Assembly: GCA_026984715.1 (NCBI GenBank)
Contig: JALSRO010000472.1
Location: 1 to 6,256 of the forward strand
DNA from: Chromatiales bacterium
GTDB taxonomy: Bacteria > Pseudomonadota > Gammaproteobacteria > Thiohalospirales > Thiohalospiraceae
DNA: 6,256 nt
Reading direction: 5' to 3'
Made by a program: the position numbers and the translations under genes. The notes under the pieces were generated by a model. It had not been told where the DNA came from. It saw only the letters and a list, made by a program, of their open reading frames with translations, and did no database searches. This document shows, piece after piece, positions 1 to 4,423 of the stretch (position 1 is the first letter of the stretch; the number at the start of each line of letters is the position of its first letter).

Positions 1-62
1 TCCAGCATGCGGTTGTAGCCGTGGACAAGTTTTTCGTCATCGTGGTGTTGGTTCTGGTTCAT
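1..62 (-). CDS. 5' end of an unidentified gene, cut by the window edge (possibly a zinc-ribbon DUF1451-type protein)
   Basis: An ATG at 62-60 on the minus strand opens a frame that runs off the left edge after 20 full codons (MNQNQHHDDEKLVHGYNRML). The start is supported by an AGGA Shine-Dalgarno at 74-71, eight bases upstream. The gene lies 66 bases downstream of the trxC stop on the same strand, and no terminator is visible between them, so the two may be co-transcribed. The hydrophilic opening followed by a 'lysine-leucine-valine ... tyrosine-asparagine-arginine-methionine-leucine' helix start reminds me of gammaproteobacterial zinc-ribbon proteins of the DUF1451 (YbeL-like) family. With only 20 residues this is a weak guess. 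That a gene starts here is fairly likely; its product is essentially unknown. Confidence 0.6.
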   Translation of the reverse strand, partial: MNQNQHHDDEKLVHGYNRML

Positions 63-128
63 TGTGGCGTTCCTGTTGGTTCAGAGTATCGAGTGGGGCG
101 TCAGTGGCGCATGTACCTGTATCAGATA

Positions 129-563
129 TCAGAGGTGAGTTCGTACCCAGCGGACGATCTCCTCCGTACCCATGGCTCCCGGCTGGCGTGCCGTTTCCCT
201 CCCTCCCCTGAATATTACCAGGGTGGGGATGCTGCGGATACCGAACTGCCCTGCCAGTGCCTGTTCCTGCTCGGTATTGATTTTGGCCAGCCGCACATGG
301 GGTTCGAGTTCGGCCGCCGCCTGTGCGAAGGCGGGTGCCATCAGCTTGCAGGGGCCGCACCAAGGCGCCCAGAAGTCCACTACTACCGGCAGGTCGTTGC
401 GGTTGATATGGAGGGGAAAGGTGTCACTGGTCAGCTCTATGGGCTGGGCGCTGAAGAGTGGCTGTTTGCACTTGCCGCATTTGGGACGATCCTCCAGCCT
501 TTGTGACGGAATTCGGTTGACTGTGCCGCAGTGGGGACAGACGATGTGAAGATGGCTGCTCAT
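129..563 (-). CDS. trxC: Thioredoxin 2 (TrxC), zinc-ribbon thioredoxin
   Basis: A complete 144-residue protein, the normal length for TrxC. It is a cytoplasmic disulfide reductase that takes electrons from thioredoxin reductase and reduces protein disulfides, notably under oxidative stress in the known family. The amino terminus has two CxxC pairs (Cys9/Cys12 and Cys29/Cys32) that form the zinc-binding ribbon distinguishing TrxC from TrxA. The thioredoxin fold follows, with the active site Trp68-Cys69-Gly70-Pro71-Cys72 and the conserved cis-proline Pro113 in a Ser-Ile-Pro-Thr loop. No key residue is missing. The ATG at 563-561 is supported by AGGGAG at 574-569, five bases upstream. The gene follows the PrcB-like gene after 175 bases, with a candidate promoter of its own in that gap, so it is probably not a functional member of the protease operon. 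In other bacteria trxC can be under OxyR control; I see no clear OxyR site here. Confidence 0.96.
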   Translation of the reverse strand: MSSHLHIVCPHCGTVNRIPSQRLEDRPKCGKCKQPLFSAQPIELTSDTFPLHINRNDLPVVVDFWAPWCGPCKLMAPAFAQAAAELEPHVRLAKINTEQEQALAGQFGIRSIPTLVIFRGGRETARQPGAMGTEEIVRWVRTHL

Positions 564-670
564 TTTGACTCCCTATTGCTCGTTTCTGCTGCCGAGGTTC
601 AGCGGTTCGAACCCTTTGGTGGCGCCGCTGGACCATCCGGAGGTTCCCGCCAGGCAATCTCTCACCCTTT

Positions 671-698
671 AGTATGTGTCCTTTTGCGGCGATTTCAA
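671..698 (-). promoter_or_regulatory. Candidate sigma-70 promoter for trxC
   Basis: On the minus strand, TTGAAA at 698-693 (five of six to the -35 consensus) and CATACT at 676-671 (four of six to the -10) are separated by 16 bases. This would start transcription near 664 and give a leader of about 100 bases before trxC. It lies in the gap after the PrcB-like gene, where no convincing terminator is visible, so read-through from the upstream operon is also possible. Confidence 0.4.
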
Positions 699-738
699 TC
701 GTCCCCCATGCCTTGTCCCTTGGCTGGATAGGTGTGGA

Positions 739-1341
739 CTATTTCCCTTGTAGCGGGACACCTTTCTCGACAGCGATCTGGTACCTCCTCTCCAGGCCAT
801 GGACCTCGATGGTCGAGTAGTCTCCCACGGGCACTCTTACCAGTAGGCAGGGCATGGTGACGACTGCCGCGACCCTGGCATCGGAGGCGGGCTTCTTCAG
901 AGCTATCCATAGGTGTGCCCGCCGCCGGGAGACGGTGAAGGCGGGTTCCGCCAGCTGGAGCCGGTATCCCGCAGTGGGGCGTTCGCCGGCTGAGATGAAC
1001 AGAATGTTCCATCTGTTGAAATCGATGGAGGGAGATGGGGGCGCCTTCGGTGCCAATCGGGTTCCATGCATCTGCGCTGCCACCTGTTGCAGTTGTTGCT
1101 GGGTAGTGATGCGGCGGACCGCTGGTTGCCGTTCCGGATGACTGCATTGAAGGGAGGAGTCCACTATTCCGGCGGCGGGCGGTTGTGCTCCCCGGCCGGG
1201 GGCTGCCAAGGCGCAACCGGCCAGCAGCGTTGCTATCACCAGCAGTGACAGGATGGAGCCGTTTCTTGCCCGGGTGGTAGCCGATCTTCCGAGGGCCGAC
1301 CGGTTGGGGGTATCCGATGATCCTGTGCCGTAATATTTCAC
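739..1341 (-). CDS. PrcB-like lipoprotein (protease complex subunit PrcB family)
   Basis: From the GTG at 1341 the protein has 200 residues. A hydrophobic segment (about 29-42) ends in a lipobox Leu-Leu-Ala-Gly-Cys43, so it is a lipoprotein; Ala at +2 suggests the outer membrane. A variable stretch leads to a region resembling the PrcB carboxy-terminal domain (Pfam PrcB_C): an Asp-Phe at 107-108, then the hallmark Gly-Glu-Arg-Pro-Thr-Ala-Gly-Tyr at 119-126, then beta strands ending in a Thr-Met-Pro ... Val-Arg-Val-Pro segment. In Treponema denticola, PrcB is a lipoprotein subunit of the dentilisin protease, and here the gene directly follows an S8 protease. AGAGGA at 1357-1352, ten bases upstream, favours the GTG. 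An in-frame ATG at 1410 would overlap the protease stop by 11 bases and allow translational coupling, but lacks a Shine-Dalgarno. The 28-residue n-region is long for a signal peptide. Lipoprotein nature is near certain; the PrcB assignment is from remembered motifs. Confidence 0.78.
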   Translation of the reverse strand: MKYYGTGSSDTPNRSALGRSATTRARNGSILSLLVIATLLAGCALAAPGRGAQPPAAGIVDSSLQCSHPERQPAVRRITTQQQLQQVAAQMHGTRLAPKAPPSPSIDFNRWNILFISAGERPTAGYRLQLAEPAFTVSRRRAHLWIALKKPASDARVAAVVTMPCLLVRVPVGDYSTIEVHGLERRYQIAVEKGVPLQGK

Positions 1342-1399
1342 AATGGAGTGTTCCTCTATATTATGCTTCTGTCCGGCAGTCCAGGGTGTGATAACAGGG

Positions 1400-3991
1400 T
1401 CAATAATCATCCGGAAAGCGGCTGAATGCGCGTATCACGGGGTGCCCCGGATCGTCTGCCAGTGCACGAATGATGATATTGAAGTTGGTGCCGAAATCTA
1501 TCCTCTCCACGTCACTGTTGACAGTGACCGGCTGCAGCCGTTCAATCGTCGGGTAGCCGCCACATGCCTCACCGGGATCACAGATGAGGCCGTCGTTGTC
1601 CAGATCGGTTCCGGCGATGATGAGATAGTCTCCTGCGGGGACGTCATCGATACGGTAGCTGTAGCGGCCACTTTCGTTGTCCACATCCACCGTACGGACG
1701 GTTTCCATCGATACCGGATCCACCAGCACCACATACTGGTGACCGGTGTCCCCCTTGTCATGGCGTTCACCCACCTGCAGTGTGACCGGTATGGTGGCAG
1801 TAGAGGCGTTGTCCGTGGTAACGGTTATGGTGGCATGGTAGAGCCCGTCGGGCATGCCGGTACGGTTCACTGACACGGTAAAGCTTCCCGCGCTGCTCGG
1901 TAGTGACTGGGGCGAGGTTTCCAGCCAGTCGGCGTCGTCGGATATGCCGGTGATGGTGAAATCCCCTCCGCCAGCGTTGCGTGTGGTAAAGGTGAGTCGA
2001 TCCACGAACGGGCCGAAGTCCAGAGGCCCCGGCGGGTCGATAGCGACAATCGGTGGCAGGGCGATGTCGATGTTTTCTACCGCTTTCAGGGCATCGACGA
2101 GACCGAATCCGAAGATGTCGTCTCTTCCGGGAGCACCGAGATCCGAAGTGAGCTTGCCGGTTTGCAGCAGTGCGCCGAATTTGTCTGGGTCCAGATCCGG
2201 GTCGAGCGATTTCATTATCGCGATGACGCCGGATACGTGCGGGGTGGCCATGGAGGTGCCTTGTAAAAATGAATAGATCGGTTTTCTGACGCCGCTTGCG
2301 TCATCCACCAGTGTGCTGAGGATGCCGTCATAGTACCCGTCTCCGTCACTGTCCACAGCGGTATTGCCTCCCGGAGCGGCGATGTCGATTGTAGGGCCGA
2401 AGTTGGAGTAGGGGGCCTTTTGCCGTGTCATGGTCGCGGCACTCACCGAAATGACGTTGTCGTAGGCGGCCGGATAGCTGGGCCGGTTGCTGTTGTCATT
2501 TCCTGCGGCCGCCACCACGATGACCCCGGCATCGCGTACTGCATTGTATTCGGCCTGTTCTGCCATGGAGAAGCCCGGTCCACCCAGGCTGAGGTTGATG
2601 ATATCCGCCCGTTGCGGGGGAACTGTTCCGGAGTCATTGCTCAGTCCGGCGGCGTAACGGATTCCCTGAATGATGTCGTAGGTGGTGCCCCCGCCTTTAC
2701 CCAGTACCCGTACCGGCATGATTTTGGTATTCGTTCCCCAGGATACGCCCGCCACACCGACCCCGTTACCGGTCTGTGCCGCGATTATCCCGGCGACATG
2801 GGTGCCGTGAAACGAGCTTCCGCCGGGTGTGGCGCCATCACCCGGATCGTCCGGATTGCCGTCGATACCATCACCGTCGGCGGCAATGGATGGGGAGGAG
2901 ACGAAGTCGTAACCTGCGAGAAGAGAGCCTTGCAGATCCGGGTGGTCGAGAAAGATCCCGGTGTCCACCACGGCCACGATGGTGGTGCGGTCAGTGGTTG
3001 CTGTCTGGGTGGTGGCGTCCCAGGCCTGTGGTAGATTGATCAGGGGATAGTTCCACTGCAGCGGATAGTTCGGGTCATCGGGAGCGGCGGCAGCTTGTCT
3101 GATATAGTTGAGGTCGGCATACTCCACGTCGGAACGTTTGCGCAGTGCCTTCACCACCGCGATGGTCTCCTCTCTTAGACTCTGTTCGGGATTGGCCGAA
3201 GCCGTCTGGCCGATTCCGAGGAGTTGCCTCGTCTGCCTGCGTCGTGATTCGCCCCCCAGCCCGAATAGCATGGCCTGGCCCGGTGTTCCACTTTTTCTTT
3301 CCAGACCGGTGGAGTTGCTGAAAGCCAGAGAGGCCGATGCAGCATGCAGTGAGCCCTTGAAGCGTACCACGACTTCGCCGGGAACGAAGGGGAGATCTGC
3401 CCGGAGTGTGGTAGCTGACCGGTTGGGAGGGCGTCCGATGGTCAGGAGATAGTTGGAGGCCCCACGGATGGCGCGTATGAAGATATAGTAGTTGCCGTTT
3501 TCGGGGACTCGAACCGTCTCCGTCCCTTCGGTGGCGCTGATCGACATGGCCACCGGTTGGGTCTGCAGGGTGATGTCGCTGCCGTCGTAGATCTCAAGAT
3601 CCAGATCGATGTCATAGGGGTGTGCGGCGTCGTGATCGCTGATGAACAGGGCGACTGTCTGCCCCTTGGCAAGTGTTGCCTGAAATACATCGGTGCGATC
3701 CCCGCTGTCTGCAAAGTTTCCGGTTCCGGTTCCCGTGGCCGATACGAATCCACCCAGAAGAACCGGATTGAGCAGTGGCTGCGCGGTTGTCGCAGTGTCG
3801 TTCGACTCCGGAGCGGTCTGCGCATCATTGCTGTCACTGTCGGTGGCAGCGCCGATTGCGGAGGTGATGGTTCCTTCCAGCAGGTAGGTGGAGGGGGTGT
3901 TTCCCTTCTGTTTGCTGCAGCCCGCGAGTAGTGCTAAAAGTGCCAGAAAAGCAAGGCGCAGCCATGCGGGCGCTCTCGTAACCGTTCTCAT
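1400..3991 (-). CDS. Subtilisin-like S8 serine protease, outer-membrane lipoprotein, multidomain
   Basis: Numbered from the ATG at 3991 (863 residues). A classical lipoprotein signal ends in Leu-Leu-Ala-Gly-Cys25, with Ser at +2 (outer-membrane sorting). An acidic linker (about 41-77) is followed by a PPC-like beta domain (about 78-186), then a fervidolysin/I9-type prodomain (about 199-306) starting with a 'PGEVVVRFK' segment. The peptidase S8 domain (about 314-639) has Asp343 (VVDTG), His395 (HGTHVAG), oxyanion Asn498 (AAGND) and nucleophile Ser580 (GTSMATPH), so it should be active. Asp-rich loops at 372-386 and 547-556 look like calcium sites. Then come a BACON-like domain (about 651-740) and a regulatory-like beta-sandwich (about 745-841) with DLDNDG and a Cys804/Cys810 pair. 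It heads a likely operon with the PrcB-like gene. The start is uncertain: in-frame TTG (4054) and GTG (4012) lie upstream, but the ATG gives the best signal peptide. The substrate is unknown. Confidence 0.95.
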   Translation of the reverse strand: MRTVTRAPAWLRLAFLALLALLAGCSKQKGNTPSTYLLEGTITSAIGAATDSDSNDAQTAPESNDTATTAQPLLNPVLLGGFVSATGTGTGNFADSGDRTDVFQATLAKGQTVALFISDHDAAHPYDIDLDLEIYDGSDITLQTQPVAMSISATEGTETVRVPENGNYYIFIRAIRGASNYLLTIGRPPNRSATTLRADLPFVPGEVVVRFKGSLHAASASLAFSNSTGLERKSGTPGQAMLFGLGGESRRRQTRQLLGIGQTASANPEQSLREETIAVVKALRKRSDVEYADLNYIRQAAAAPDDPNYPLQWNYPLINLPQAWDATTQTATTDRTTIVAVVDTGIFLDHPDLQGSLLAGYDFVSSPSIAADGDGIDGNPDDPGDGATPGGSSFHGTHVAGIIAAQTGNGVGVAGVSWGTNTKIMPVRVLGKGGGTTYDIIQGIRYAAGLSNDSGTVPPQRADIINLSLGGPGFSMAEQAEYNAVRDAGVIVVAAAGNDNSNRPSYPAAYDNVISVSAATMTRQKAPYSNFGPTIDIAAPGGNTAVDSDGDGYYDGILSTLVDDASGVRKPIYSFLQGTSMATPHVSGVIAIMKSLDPDLDPDKFGALLQTGKLTSDLGAPGRDDIFGFGLVDALKAVENIDIALPPIVAIDPPGPLDFGPFVDRLTFTTRNAGGGDFTITGISDDADWLETSPQSLPSSAGSFTVSVNRTGMPDGLYHATITVTTDNASTATIPVTLQVGERHDKGDTGHQYVVLVDPVSMETVRTVDVDNESGRYSYRIDDVPAGDYLIIAGTDLDNDGLICDPGEACGGYPTIERLQPVTVNSDVERIDFGTNFNIIIRALADDPGHPVIRAFSRFPDDY

Positions 3992-4054
3992 CGGGTATGG
4001 GGGTCTGTTCACGTTCGGGTGTAACCACTCTCCGGCAGATTGATCGGGATTCAA

Positions 4055-4062
4055 CTCCTCTT
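4055..4062 (-). promoter_or_regulatory. Strong Shine-Dalgarno-like sequence (AAGAGGAG) upstream of the protease gene
   Basis: On the minus strand AAGAGGAG directly abuts an in-frame TTG at 4054-4052, with no spacer, and an in-frame TAA lies just before it. The zero spacing makes the TTG a poor start, and no ATG, GTG or TTG lies at normal spacing downstream. The GTG at 4012 has GGAGAG about 15 bases upstream, and the ATG at 3991 has no visible Shine-Dalgarno. The site is therefore recorded as relevant to, but not decisive for, the protease start. Confidence 0.35.
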
Positions 4063-4153
4063 AGGAACACCACTATTGTCGGTCAAAAAGAGGATAGTTG
4101 AAGTGGGTGGAGGGGACAGGGAGCATTGCATCCGCAATCCAGCACCGGGAAAC

Positions 4154-4162
4154 AATATAACA
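4154..4162 (-). promoter_or_regulatory. Candidate extended -10 promoter for the protease operon
   Basis: The minus strand reads TGT-TATATT at 4162-4154, an extended -10 (TGn plus a five-of-six TATAAT match). No good -35 hexamer is seen at the usual distance, so it may need an activator. Transcription would start near 4147. It lies back to back with the plus-strand promoter, only ten bases from that promoter's -35 box. Confidence 0.35.
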
Positions 4163-4168
4163 ATTTAA

Positions 4169-4197
4169 TTGACTTTAGTAGGGGAAAAAGATATAAA
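4169..4197 (+). promoter_or_regulatory. Sigma-70-type promoter for the surface protein gene
   Basis: TTGACT at 4169-4174 (five of six) and TATAAA at 4192-4197 (five of six) are separated by exactly 17 bases. AT-rich DNA just upstream (4151-4168) could act as an UP element. Transcription should begin near 4204, leaving a leader of about 220 bases before the GTG at 4424. This is the best promoter match I found in the window. Confidence 0.65.
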
Positions 4198-4204
4198 ACT
4201 GCGT

Positions 4205-4416
4205 GAAGTTGTTTGAAATTCCACGTGATTTTCGCAAATAACGGAGTAGCTGCGCAGGGTTTGGTATCTGGTCGGAAAGGGAGAAAAACAGCTTTTCCCA
4301 ACTCTGTCGATTGTTCCGGACGATATGTCCACTGCCGGTTTCCACCGGCGAGCGCCCAGCACTGCTTCTGTGTTTCAAATATAGGTGTTGTGAGTTTGGT
4401 CATATATCGAGAGGGG
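4205..4416 (+). promoter_or_regulatory. Long structured 5' leader, candidate cis-regulatory RNA
   Basis: The predicted leader can form three successive hairpins: GGGA(G)AAA pairing with TTTTCCC (4279-4299, one bulged G), GGAC-GATAT-GTCC (4318-4330), and a perfect six-pair stem GCCGGT-TTCC-ACCGGC (4334-4349). The segment 4210-4219 can pair with 4372-4381 (eight Watson-Crick and two G-U pairs), which would close the three hairpins into one multibranch fold ending about 27 bases before the Shine-Dalgarno. None has a following T-run, so they are not intrinsic terminators. I do not recognise a known riboswitch consensus. The pairings are seen; a regulatory role is inference. Confidence 0.35.
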
Positions 4417-4423
4417 TTGTGGA

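Larger units (their letters stand above)
3992..4423. other. Divergent intergenic regulatory region
   Basis: This stretch separates the protease (leftward) from the surface protein (rightward). Its core at 4151-4200 is markedly AT-rich (39 of 50 bases), unlike the GC-rich coding DNA on both sides, and carries promoter-like sequences for both strands. A short inverted repeat ATTGC-ATCC-GCAAT (4125-4138) lies in what would be the protease leader and could be an operator half-site pair or a small hairpin. A 121-codon minus-strand open frame (4448-4083) crosses the region but has no coding character I recognise. No protein-coding gene is called here. Confidence 0.8.

Noticed and set aside
21..506. 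Plus-strand open frame of 161 codons whose first residues look like a signal peptide
   Set aside because: It lies antisense to the unmistakable trxC gene, has no ribosome site, and its hydrophobic start is the complement of the intergenic DNA and the next gene's opening codons.
601..629. GGTTCGAACC palindrome resembling a tRNA T-loop
   Set aside because: On neither strand do the flanks form a five-pair T-stem or a seven-pair acceptor stem, so it is not a tRNA. Its role, if any, is unknown.
691..705. CGATTGAAATCG inverted repeat as a terminator after the PrcB-like gene
   Set aside because: The stem is only four to five pairs with a tiny loop and no T-run, too weak for an intrinsic terminator.
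2420..3034. Plus-strand open frame of 204 codons
   Set aside because: It is antisense to the catalytic domain of the protease, whose motifs are intact; such shadows are expected in GC-rich genes.
4325..4384. Possible 19-codon leader peptide (ATG to TAG) in the plus-strand leader
   Set aside because: It has only a weak GGA ribosome site very close to the ATG and no run of regulatory codons. It lies inside the hairpins and is probably chance.
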